Shown here: piece by piece, positions 1-10,626 of the stretch
Layout of the letters: each line of letters begins with the position of its first letter
How positions within the stretch are numbered: the stretch's first letter is position 1
From: Macquaria australasica
Taxonomy: Eukaryota > Chordata > Actinopteri > Centrarchiformes > Percichthyidae
DNA length: 64,000 nucleotides
Assembly (NCBI GenBank): GCA_005408345.1
Contig: SEMN01000641.1
Location: 124,001 to 188,000, forward strand
Direction of reading: 5' to 3'
Translations under genes and position numbers: made by a program
The notes under the pieces: model-generated
Told to the model about the DNA's origin: nothing
The model's database searches: none
Seen by the model: only the letters and a program-made list of their open reading frames with translations

Positions 1-3000
1 CTACCACTCTGTGAGAATATTAAATATTTCATATTATTATATTAGAACAGCTTATACACATTCCTATTACTACATCAATCATGTGTGACTTTATTTCAGG
101 GCAGTTGTGCAGCTGGACAACTCCATCCTGTCCTCAAAAATCACATGTGGCTGAGGTAATACATGCACTGCTGTCTGTCAGTCACAGCCATCTTTACCTG
201 ATTCAGATGGTTCGTAGCGATCAATCAGCTCCTGGGCATGCTGGGCACTCTGCTCTCCCTCCTGCTGCTCCGTGCTCAGGAAGTTCTCCAGCTCCTCCAA
301 CATTAACTTCTCTCCATCTCCAGAGTAGTCCTGGAACACCTTCCACACTTCATCCCTCTGAGTCAGGATCTTATAGAAGTGGACAAACTGTTCAATTTCC
401 AAAGAGCCACTCTCTGACTTGTCAGCCATCTGTGGAAATAAAGGAAGAGCTTTATTTATGTATCTGTTGCACTGTTTCAAAGAAATATGTCACTCCACAT
501 GGTTTTGGTTTTACTACATGGTGTGTGGGTTTGGAAATAGCAAGAAAAAAGTACTGAGTTGAGCAAAACTTAATTCCTAGTTAGACCAAAATGCAACATA
601 AGACAACAAAGAATGAAGGAAGTCTAATGGTCAGTGAGACAGTGCCCTGCAGCAGCTAATGTGTCATGCCAGAAGGAGCCTGAGGAGAGCTACTTGCTCA
701 ATCTTAGAGTAAACTCAATTAAACCAAATGCCAAAGATGGAAAGATAAGAAAAATTGCACAAGGCTCACAATCCCTAAAACCAGTTGTTTCAGCTCATTG
801 ACTTATTCTTCTCCATCCCCCTCACATATGTTTTTCCACCAAGAAGCAACAACATCCAAAGCAGTTCAAAAGCTCACCGTGAAGAGGTGCAGAGCATGTT
901 CCTCATTCATCTCTACGTTCATCATCTTCAGCAGTTTCCGCACCTCTTTGAAATTCATCTTCCCATCTTTGTTTTTGTCAGCTTTCTGAAACCAGTCCCA
1001 GACCCACCTGAGAAGATGCTGAGGGAAACGCCAGCTTAGAAGTGTTGACGAATAACAATTCAACTCTAAAGAACTTCATTTTCCCATTAGGAACTTCAAA
1101 ATTGTTCTAGCAATAAGCTGGAGAGTTCTATTACGAACATACACTGCTAGTATAATCTCATGGGTAGAGCAAACTTCAGTGGTTTGTTGCTGAACTTGTT
1201 TTTCATAAAATACCAAACACAGTCATCTACTACAATAAAAGGATACTGGTCTAGCCTCTCCTTCTCATCCATCGTTTGAACCTTGTGAATCAGCTTGCGC
1301 ACTCCCTGGATCCAGGCCTGGGCCTCTTCTGGCGACTCGGCCACGAGGTCCAGGTTGCCTTGGCGACCGTGAAACACCAAGGTGAAGCAGAGGTCAGTGG
1401 GGAACTCCTCGGCAATGCTCAGCAGGACCTCCGACTGGTGGCCCTCACGCACGGCCTCCACCTCGGTAATTGAGACTGAGACATGATGATGGTTAGAGTA
1501 ATAGTTCAGTGTTTGGAGGGTTATACTAGTTTAATTCTTTGATGCGTTTCACATGCTTCTGTGTACAGTTTGAATGGGAGGTGTAGCCTAAATTAGCTTT
1601 GACTGTTTATACTTTGTACTTGTTGGCCTTGTGTCACAACTCATACAAAAAACCTAGTAACAAATCTTGAATTATACCTATTAATTATTGCTGGATTATA
1701 GTCCCATTTTTGTATTTTGAATTTCTACTAATCTGTTATAACTTTTTATTCATGTCATTACATTTTTAGATTTTTAGAGAGCTTTGCCTGGGTCAGGAAC
1801 CACTATTGTTGTGGACCTATAAGGCCTGTTAATAGTGGGGCTACATCACATCCAGATTAAACTGCAAGGGGCCCCTGGGGCAAAAAGTTTTGTTGGGCGC
1901 CTAATGACCCCTACTTTCCGTGGTAGCTCCATTATTTCCCCAGACACCCACAAACCAAAACTACCTAGTCCCAGGTTTTCTGGGAAAACCAATTGATATA
2001 GAGTGAACTTTTTTGCTTTTGGGGCCCCTGGTTGGTCCCAAAGACACCACTCTCACATCTGTATGGTAAATATGTAGCTGGAACCTGCAGCCAGTTAGCT
2101 TATTTTAGCATAATGACTGGAAACAGTGTGAAATTGTCTACCTGCATGTCTTAAATGTTCTAATTAATACATTATAATGTTGTTTGTATAATCAGCACAA
2201 ACACTGAAGTGCCAAAACAACATATTGCCATTTTACAAGGGGTTATGTGTCAGACTGTTAAAGAGTGTAAAAACTGCGTAAAACAGCAAATTGTTGTTTC
2301 TACACTTCAGTCTTTTTACACATTAAACAAATGAAACATAACGTGTTAATTAGTGAGCTTTAGAGGTGCTGGTAGGTGGATTTTGTTACCTTTGGACAGA
2401 GTCAGGCTAGCTGTTTCCTCCTGTTTCCTGTCTTAATGCTAAGCTAAGCTAACCTGCTGCTAGCTGTAGCTTCATATTTGCTATACATAATTGAGTGGTA
2501 TTGATTTTCACATCTATTCTCAGAAAGAAAGCAAACAGGCGTATTTCCCAAAACATCTAACTATTCCTTTAAGTAGTATTTAACCCCACTAGTTTAATGA
2601 TTGTGTTAAGTTAGACTGAGGTTAAGGTTAGGGCCTTGAGGTTGGGGTCCAGTCTAAGTAAAGAAAAAAGGGTTTGTATGCAGCCTGAGAGAAAACGCAT
2701 GTGTTCACATTTTTAACATGTGAACTGACCCCACAGTTTCTAGGAACTTGAACACAATATACAGCATAATGTGGTTTATTTAGTTAGAGATTGACCGTGG
2801 AGATCATATGAATAAAACATCAGTTAATATGCCGTTACAATTATGCATGCAAAGATGTGCACACACTTTGGTACTCACAAGTGGAGTGGCCTTTCCCTGC
2901 CCATCTGGACTTGTACCAGATCGTCAGGCCGTCCTCCAGGAGGCGGAAATGCCGCTGCTTCTTCCAGGAACGGGACTTGACTTTCCTCAGAGTTGACCCT

Positions 3001-5934
3001 GCCATCATCACCATGACATCTGGGTCATCTTGGATACCTGCACAGAGTCATGTAAAAAGTCAGTAGTCAAAACTCAGATACTGGCAGGCTATGAACAGGA
3101 TTTAACTAGTTCCAATGATTTTGCTATTACTGATTCAGTTAGGATATATGGGCTTGATACTGAACTCAACTTCTATTAGACCATAAACCTTCCAACAAAT
3201 TGCAAAATCATCACAACTTCTCTATCTTCAGTCTGAGAGAACAACATTTACTCACGTGAACCTGCGGGATCCATTGCTATTCTTGAATCATGCCAATGGT
3301 AATGTGCTGCTAAAAAGAAGCAGATGTCAATGAATTGTTCCAGATGCTTTTCCCTGTTCCCAAAAAAATACAATAGGCCTATGTAAAAGCTCTATGTACA
3401 TTCAACCGATGCATAAACTACCTAAATACAAATAATTACAGCATAATATTAATCTTCAGTTTTCCACAGAAGGTTTTCTGAGCAACACTTTCAGCAACAC
3501 CCTGGTTCAAAATGATACAGTTACACAAAACTTCACTTCTCTCTTGCTGAATACTAAGCAGGTTCATTGGAGCAGCTGCGTCAGTACCTTAATGCAGTGA
3601 AACCTGATAGGAGTTGTTAAAGGAGGACATTACTAGTTCCCTTTGCCCACACAGGACTTCCCTGCTGATCGATCCATCACTTTAAATAACCAGCCATTCT
3701 GTTGTTTCTCACAAAATTATAATCACTGGTGAAGGGAATCTTTATTGTTATTATTTTTAACTGTAAGATCTGGGCTCAAACTCTGTTGGCAAGTAACTGC
3801 AGTGCTGAAGTGTCCATGAGCAAAATACTGAATCCCTACCAGCTCTAGGTATGCTGAACCTGACCTCTGTGACATGAAACTGGGGCAAACAAAGACACAG
3901 TTCCCTTAAAAGATCACTGAAGTTGAAACAGAGAGGATACTGACACAATCTGCAAGGATGTAGCAGACCATAGACCCAGTACTGCCATGGTATTTTCAGG
4001 ACGAGTCAGCATTTAAATATTGATCCACAATCTTTACTCATTCATTATCTGCATGCAGACTGAAAGGCTTGTGCATGGCAACTCCTGCAGTCTGTGTGCT
4101 GACTAAGAAAAATCACACACACTCAGCAGCCTGATCAGACAGATATCAAGAGTAGACTGATTTTTTAAAATGTGTCTACATGTGGTTGTAATGCAATCAC
4201 TCTAAGATAATAATTTCCAAATTCTGCATAGTTATAAAATACAAATATGCTACAAAAACATGCCAATAAAAGAGAGCATTCATGTATAATACGCAACATA
4301 AGAATATGTACATTCATGGTTCCGTGAGGATGTATCATAATGACTTTGGTGATCTTGTGACTTTTGATTTAGCGCCACCATGAGGATGAAATTTCTGGTT
4401 TTGACTGAAATGTCTCAGCAACTATTGGATGGATTGCCATTAAATGTGGAACAGACATTAATTTTCCTGTCAGGATAAACTGTAATAACTGGTGATTCCT
4501 TAACTTTTCATCTAGCGCCATCATCTGGTCAAAACTAAAATGTGTCCAATACTCAAAGCACCACTGTGCAGCCTCACAGAGATGGTAGCGTGGCTGTAGA
4601 CTTTTAGTCTTGTTTACATCTGAATAAACCCTGAAACCCTTAAAAGTGTTGGAACTACTCTGTATCTACTGAGTTATACAAGACCATTGAAGTCAATTTC
4701 TTTCTATAGCCCAAAATCATAAATTTGTCTTTGTGTTTTGCAATCTGTAGCCAACAACATACAACCCCATCTATCTTTACACCCTCATAACATGTCTCAT
4801 TAAAAGCAGAGAGACCCAAACAGAAAAGGACAAATGCACTGCGGACTTGTTCATCAGTGAAAACTGATAAACTCCTGCTATCTCTGTTGTTCACTGATAA
4901 ATGCGTATCAAACACTTCCGGAAAGGGCATGCTTTCTAAAGTGTATTCCTGTTTGACAGCTATCCTTTCCTTTCATTGTCTCCTGAAACAACAAGATCTA
5001 GTCTTGGGTTCTATGTGTTGCACAACCCCCTGTGCCAGCCCTCACCCCCATCACCCCCCACCCTAGCAAGTTTATGAGAAAATTAGAGAGAGTTCTCACC
5101 ACAGTATGACTGACGTGATGTACGGAATGCATTCACAGTTGCTTCACAATTTAATATCACACTCCTACTGAAAAAAACAGACTGACCATGAAAGTGAGGC
5201 TTATTTTCCACAGCTATTTGCTCCATAAACTAATGTGCGCGTTCACATTCCGCGCTTTCACTGCAGAGCCACATCAAACACATTGTTATTTTCTGTCCAA
5301 GTTTTTCAAAATCTGCTGTTGAAAGTTTAACACACCCTCCTTCATACTTCACATCCAGACCTTTAAGCTGCAATTAGGTCACATTATGTTGTTTTATTTT
5401 TGGGGACCATGCTTAAGTGTTTCAGGCGAGATGAGTCACACAAGGCCACCTCTTCAGGGAGTTCACTGACCACACACACAAACACACAAAGATATGACTA
5501 ACGGGGATGTCTGACAGGATGGAAATTGGGGATAAACAACTCAGTCATAAAGCCCAACAGCTTCATACTTTTATCTTGTGTGCTTCTAGCTTGTAGTTTC
5601 AATCAGTTTTATCCATCCATAGGAATGTTCCACTTTCCTCTGTACAGTGGGATTAGTGCCCTGATATTTGCCTTCTTCCTGCACACAATTATGTGAAGAA
5701 TTCAACAAACAAGTTAACAGGCAGTGGCCATCCAATAAAATCCATATATAACTCCAAACTGCGGCAGGGAGGGAGGATTGTGCACAGTAAATTAGAGCCA
5801 GAGGCAGAAATATGAGACATGAAAGCATCACTTCAGCAAAGCCTGTGTGCAACTGCAGCTAAAGAAAGAAAGAATGACTTAGACAAACTACAACTGGCAT
5901 GTTTCTTTGATAGGGAAAAAGAGTTACACTTACC
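1..5934 (-). CDS. PLCD4: Phospholipase C delta (PLCD4-like), 5' part only
   Basis: Phosphoinositide-specific phospholipase C hydrolyses PIP2 to IP3 and diacylglycerol at membranes. Coding exons on the minus strand are 3274-3256 (ATG at 3274), 3037-2879, 1475-1247, 1007-878 and 429-198. All have AG/GT borders and compatible phases, giving about 256 residues before the gene leaves the window. A non-coding first exon probably ends at 5934, where GTAAGT follows. Residues about 15-125 form the PH domain (SWKKQRHFRLLEDG, GHQSEVLLSIAEEFP). EF-hand 1 has a full loop at D146-E157 (DKNKDGKMNFKE). EF-hand 2, at 182-193, ends in Gln instead of Glu. The next phrase, LIDRYEPSESG, is typical of the family. 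The catalytic X and Y boxes and the C2 domain are not in the window. PLCD4 is preferred over PLCD1 or PLCD3 because of the wording of the PH/EF exons and because CNOT9 and USP37 are neighbours, as in human. Introns hold repeats at 2341-2572 and 4325-4545. Confidence 0.87.
2341..2572 (-). repeat. Teleost interspersed repeat, family A, minus orientation
   Basis: Read on the minus strand this copy runs from GGAATAGTTAGATGTTTTGG through GCTTAGCTTAGCAT, AAGACAGGAAACAGG and CTAGCCTGACTCTGTCC to ACCAGCACCTCTAAAGC. The same landmarks appear in the same order on the plus strand at about 61005-61233. It is a short non-coding dispersed element. I cannot assign it to SINE or MITE with certainty. It lies in a PLCD4 intron. 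Confidence 0.75.
4325..4545. repeat. Teleost dispersed repeat with paired TAGCGCCA(C/T)CAT motifs
   Basis: The block has two related halves. Each carries TTTGGTGATC- or TGGTGATTCC-like text, then ACTTTT, then a TAGCGCCAYCAT motif (near 4372 and 4515), with CAACTATTGGATGGATTGCCAT between them. This wording is familiar from many teleost introns. It is non-coding and class unknown, and lies in the first intron of PLCD4. Confidence 0.55.
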
Positions 5935-7100
5935 AAAAGTACAGATCTCACAGGGATATTATGAGTCCGGCCTCCAGAGGTGGGTATACTCTTCTGGAGA
6001 CAGCTCTCCCAGGGATACTGAGGGGTAGGACCCTGGATGGCCGTCCCGAGAGAAGGTTCAGGGAGGTGTGTGTGTCACACTGCTGAGATCCAGACTCACG
6101 GAGAGTCCAGGGACTGTTAGCTGAGCTCAGGGCCTTTGAGGACTGGGAGTGTACGAAGGGAAATCTGGCTCAGCCTTCTCTTCCCTCCCCTCTCTCCACT
6201 CTTACTGCTGGGTCTGAGAAACCTGATTCCCTAGTCACTGCTGCTGCACGCCGGTACGCTCTGCTCCGCTCCACTCCCACCCCTCCTTATCCTCATCCTC
6301 TTCCTCCTTTACACCCCCTCCCCACCAGCCTTCCTTCCTTCCCTGCCACTCCCTCACTCCGCCATCCACAGACCCCTCACTGCATCTGGTGAAGGTCACT
6401 CCCCTCAGTCTGCTTCTCCTCGCTCTGTTCTGTCTTTCTCCTTCATCCTCTGGGTGAGAGTGGATGCTCTGCAGAGTGACTCTCGTGGTTCTGTATCAGC
6501 ACTGATAATGGCTAACACAATTCTGGGAAAAGGTCTGCTGTGATGGGGAAAGAAGCCAAATTATAAAACAATGAGAAATACATATTGTGCATGAAATAAA
6601 TTCCCTTCTGCAGAAATAATCACAGGTCAACAGAGGACTCTACTTCTTGAGAATTCTGCTCCCTTCTCATGATAAAACAGATATCTAACTGATGATAACT
6701 GAAGATTGTAATAGTCTGAGTAAAGACTGATAAAGGATGATACTGTAGAACTTGGCAGTATGCCACATACTGCAGAGCAGAGCCTTGACTGGTTGACAGC
6801 CGTGTTTATTACTATACCCACTCTTTGTATTTCTTTACTACTCCAACATGCATGTGAAAAAGCAGTGATTATAGTTTGGTTTTAACCTGTTTTAACATAC
6901 AAACAAATCATGGATGAATATTACTAATGTATAATCATTTTTACTGTCTAAAATTACTGATAGATACTGATGATACATTGTGTATACTTCACTGCTGTAG
7001 TTATTTCCTATAATATGCTGCCTGGAGAATGCCACTTTTCAAGCCCCTGAAGGACTTTTAGGTAATTCTCCTTCACATTCCCTTGCAAATTATATATTTA
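5935..7100. other. PLCD4 upstream and intergenic stretch
   Basis: From about 5935 to 6240 lies the likely PLCD4 5' untranslated exon and its promoter side, read on the minus strand. It is followed by a C/T-rich stretch (about 6250-6470). I see no TATA box that I would trust. From 6480 to 7100 the sequence is AT-rich and holds no recognisable gene or repeat. Confidence 0.45.
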
Positions 7101-8126
7101 GGGCCCGAGCACTACAGTGCGTAGGACCCTATTGTATTTCTAAGGATTATTATTATTTCAACAAATGAATTGCATTTTTGAGGGGCTAAACATGCTCGAA
7201 AACTCATGAAATTTTGCACATGCATCAGAAGTGGTGAACATTTACATATTTCATGGTTCTTGTGCATGGGTGTGGCTCAGTAGCGCCACCTATAGACGTT
7301 TAAGAAACTACACGTTTCACCTACATGCACCAAATTTGGTATGCTTGTGTATCATGTCCACACTTACAAAAAAGCCAGTGGGACCCCCCCCCCAAACCCA
7401 ACAGGAAGTCTGTTATTTTTAATAAACTGTTCATTTTTGGCCATTTCCTGGCCTCGTACTTTTGCGAACTTGTCCTACAGATTTTATCAGATCGCCTTCA
7501 AACTTGGACCATGCCTTCTTAACAAGATGGCCATCAAACGATACTCGTTTTTTTTTTTTACACGGTCTGCCCGTGAGGTGGCATGGAAGTTAGGTGTTTC
7601 GCCGCCAAACAGGAAGTGGTTAATAACTGGACTGTACATTGTCCTACAGGCCCCAAACTTACCACGTTTCATGACCCCCCCGCCCTGAAGGCGTCTATAT
7701 GCAAATTTTCTTTTCAGCCAGTCATAGCGCCACCTACTGACAGCAGGAAATGACACGTTTCATAGTCTCACATGCAGCAGCTTCACTCTGCTCTGCGTGT
7801 CTGTCTGTTGTACCTGACATCTTATCTACACACACACGCACACACAGACACTCACACTGTCCTGTGTTTTCCTTCGCCGCCAAACAGGAAGTGGTCTATA
7901 ATTGGGCTGTACAATGTCCTACAGGCCCCAAACTTCCCATGTTTCATGACCCCCCCCCGCCCTGAAGGCGTCTACATGTAAATTTTCGGCCACGGTCGTA
8001 GCGCCACCTAGTGACAGCAGGAAATGACACGTTTTATAGACTTAAATGTCTTGAAGCGGCGGACGCTGCACTCCCCGACGCGCGCAGGTGTGCGAGGGCC
8101 CGTTCATCGCTGCTTGCAGCTTTAAT
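7101..8126. repeat. 1-kb teleost repeat (GGGCCCGAGCAC...GCTTGCAGCTTTAAT) with internal duplication
   Basis: The element starts GGGCCCGAGCACTACAGTGC and ends at GCTGCTTGCAGCTTTAAT, boundaries I recognise from teleost genomes. It contains two copies of a roughly 170-bp module, 7601-7768 and 7876-8046. Each runs from GCCGCCAAACAGGAAGTGG through CCTACAGGCCCCAAACTT and CCTGAAGGCGTCTA to GACAGCAGGAAATGACACG. Repeated TAGCGCCACCTA text occurs throughout. The open frames across it are short and not protein-like. The transposon class is unknown to me. Confidence 0.7.
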
Positions 8127-8704
8127 GTATATTGTTTTTTTATGTGTAAATAAAGAAACGAAACGAAACGTCCATGTCTGATAGCACAAATAGCAACACA
8201 AAAATGGAAAACATCACTTTTCCCATTCTCAACCCAGTCGAGCTAATGCACTCCTCCATTTGAAAGGCTCCTATAATGACTTCAGTTACTGAAGCTCTTT
8301 CCTCATCAAAGGTAAACGGACAAAAACACACAATGCGTACTTAGGAACATCTCCCATGGGGATCAGACTTGCTCACAAATGGAAGGCTTGAGCGTAGGTG
8401 TTTCCGCCATGATGCATGTTGTCCATCTCAGTTGTTGTGAGGATAATGGACCCTATGGGGGCAACAATCTGTTAATGTACCGGTAAAAGGAAAAGGAGGC
8501 CCATCAGTGTGGTCTGTTTGGCTGTTAGACGGAGCACTCAGTGAGCACAGGTGAGTCACCTTCTCATCTGACTGACAAAGGATTAACCTAACTTAGAAAT
8601 AACTTCTAAACTTTGGCTGAAAAATATCACAATTTAGAAACACTTGAAAGAAAATTATGTTTTTCTTTATTAACATAGCATCACTAGTGACACTCACATT
8701 ATGA
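8127..8704. other. Intergenic, nothing recognised
   Basis: This is AT-rich unique-looking sequence between the 1-kb repeat and the nested repeat. It contains an (AAACG)-like run near 8157-8171. I see no exon, RNA gene or repeat family. Confidence 0.4.
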
Positions 8705-9560
8705 CTCATCAAAATGCTGCAGCAAACATTTTGATTAATAATTTTATCAAGAAAAAATGGCAAATATTCCCTGGTCCCAGCTTCTTAGTTTTGAAGATGT
8801 GCTGCTTTTCTGTGTTTTATATAATTTTAGATTGAACATGTTTTGCTTCTGGGCTGTTGGTTGTCAGTGGTGGAGAGTAACTAAGTACAATTTTGAAGTA
8901 CTTGTACTTCACTTGAGTATTTCCATTTTCTGCTACTTTATACTTCTACTCCACTACAATTCAGAGGCAAATATCATTTTTACTCCAGTACATTTGATAA
9001 CATTAGTTACTAGTTACTTTCCAGTTTGAAATGAATGCTACAAGACATAATCAACAAATAAATGATATTATCAGTAAGAGTTTATTGATCCTTAGGGGGA
9101 AATTCACAAGCTACCCAGCAGTATATAGTTATATATATAAAATATATATAAATAAATTAAAATTGGCCCACCTTTACCAGCTGCAACATTACTGTGATGA
9201 ACACATTACTGCGTAAATAATCATAATCCACTAATGTAATATACTGCTATATAAATTTATTATTCTAAAATGGGCTATTCTGCAAAATGAATACTTTTGG
9301 TACTTTAAGTATAGTTTATGCTAATACTTTTGTACTTCTATTTAAGTAAAAATTGTAATGCAGGACTTTTACTTGTAACAGAGTATTTGTGCACTGTAGT
9401 ATTGCTACTTTTACTTAAATAAAAGATCCGAGTACTTCTTCCACCACGTTTTTCAGACAGAACAAAATATTTTAAGGCTCTCGGGACTTATGAGGAGCGT
9501 TTTTCACTATGTTTCAGACTAAACGACTGATTGAGTGATCAAATAATTGACTGATCAATT
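8705..9560. repeat. Older teleost repeat (family B) split by a MITE
   Basis: The left part, 8705-8864, reads like the family copy at 41949-42302 (GCTTCTCAG/GCTTCTTAGTTTTGAAGATGTGCTGCTTTTCTGTGTTTTAT, shown here only in part). The text stops at GGGCTGTTGGTTGT and resumes after the MITE with CAGACAGAACAAAATATTT, then ACTAAACGACTGATTGAGTG. In the unbroken copy at 42 kb, CTGTTGG runs directly into ACAGACAAAAC. This shows that the MITE at 8865-9448 landed inside an existing family B copy. Confidence 0.65.
8865..9448. mobile_element. hAT-like MITE (CAGTGGTGG...CCACCAC), nested
   Basis: It begins CAGTGGTGGAGAGTAACTAA and ends GAGTACTTCTTCCACCAC, an imperfect terminal inverted repeat. The interior is rich in TACTT/AAGTA text (ACTTTTACTTGTAA, CTTTAAGTATAG) and has no coding capacity. 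It is the same family as 41387-41795 and a fragment ending at 52781. The hAT assignment rests on the 8-bp target duplication seen at the 41-kb copy. Here the duplication is not clear. Confidence 0.72.
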
Positions 9561-9898
9561 TATAAGGAACATAATTGTTAGTTGTAGCCTTACTAAGATC
9601 ATGCTGACCAAACCTTTTGTATCAGTCTATAATGAACTACAGGTGAAACAGCTAAAGTAGTAAGTACCTCTCTGCTTGTCTGTGTGAAGTTGCATGTGTG
9701 GGTCCAAAGACATGCACAATAAGGTAATTAGGTTAAAATAAGGAAACTCTAAATTGGTGTAAATCATTGCCCACACAGGATAAGTGGGTATAGATGGATG
9801 AAGACCTATCAGAACTATTGATCTATTTTCATGGACTGTACATTCTAGAAATATGACTGCTACTTAATAATGCATACTGCTATATATAACAGTATGCA

Positions 9899-10125
9899 TT
9901 GTGTGTGTGTGTGTGTATATAGATAGATAGATAGAGAGAGATAGATAGAGATAGATAGATTCTATATCTATATATCTATATATATATATATATAGATAGA
10001 TTCTATATCTATATATCTATATATATATATCTATCTATCTATATCTAGATATATCTAGATATATATATATATATATAGATATAGATAGATATATAGATAT
10101 ATAGATAGAGATAGATAGATAGATA
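9899..10125. repeat. Compound simple repeat (GT)n-(ATAG)n-(TA)n
   Basis: A (GT) run passes into GATA/ATAG units and then long TATATA and TCTATATC blocks. Parts are self-complementary (TATAGATAGATTCTATATCT). The minus-strand frames here translate to ISIYIYIY-type peptides, which are artefacts of the repeat. Confidence 0.95.
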
Positions 10126-10280
10126 ACTTTGTAAAGCCACACTGTATAACTTTTCCTGCTGCTGGCTCCACAAGACATTAAAATCAATGTCACTCCAGTG
10201 GATAAGACTGAAAGCAGTTCCTCTTCCCACATGTCACATGTCAAGGGGACTATTAATATCCTAATTTGTGTGGAAAAAAG

Positions 10281-10286
10281 TTTATT
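10281..10286 (-). promoter_or_regulatory. Candidate CNOT9 polyadenylation signal
   Basis: TTTATT on the plus strand is AATAAA on the minus strand, about 340 nt past the CNOT9 stop at 10627. Other signals could be used. Confidence 0.4.
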
Positions 10287-10626
10287 TATGAAATATCTTA
10301 AACAAGACCAGCTTCTGAGATTTCTCTCTGGACAGAAACTGGGCCACCAAATACAAAGCCAGTAAAAACATAAAACTATAAAGAAATACATCTAGCGACT
10401 CACTAAACGCCTGCATGTACTGTAATATCAGTCTACAGAGGATCAACAAAAAAAAAGAGACACAACCAGTCATATATAAGATTAAAAAGTCTTATTTGAA
10501 ATTAAGGAAGCAAAAAGTAACAAAAGAAGCGGAATGTTACAGAAAGTTACAGTGATGAACGGAAAAAAAAAAAAAACAGCTGACCGAGTCCTTCTTTGTC
10601 AGCTGTGAACACACACTCTGTCCCCA

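Noticed and set aside
1..8. Possible PLCD4 exon start at the left edge (TCTCACAG then AGTGGTAG on the minus strand)
   Set aside because: Joined to the previous exon in phase it would give a stop within two codons, so this AG is unlikely to be the true acceptor.
81..557. 158-codon plus-strand open frame
   Set aside because: It is the shadow of the PLCD4 EF-hand exon on the other strand. The composition is not protein-like and the minus strand gives clear homology.
7101..8126. CRISPR-like or direct-repeat array
   Set aside because: Only two diverged modules in a vertebrate dispersed repeat. No short identical repeats with unique spacers.
10035..10391. Minus-strand open frame ending in repeated ISIYIY
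   Set aside because: Produced by the TATA/GATA simple repeat.
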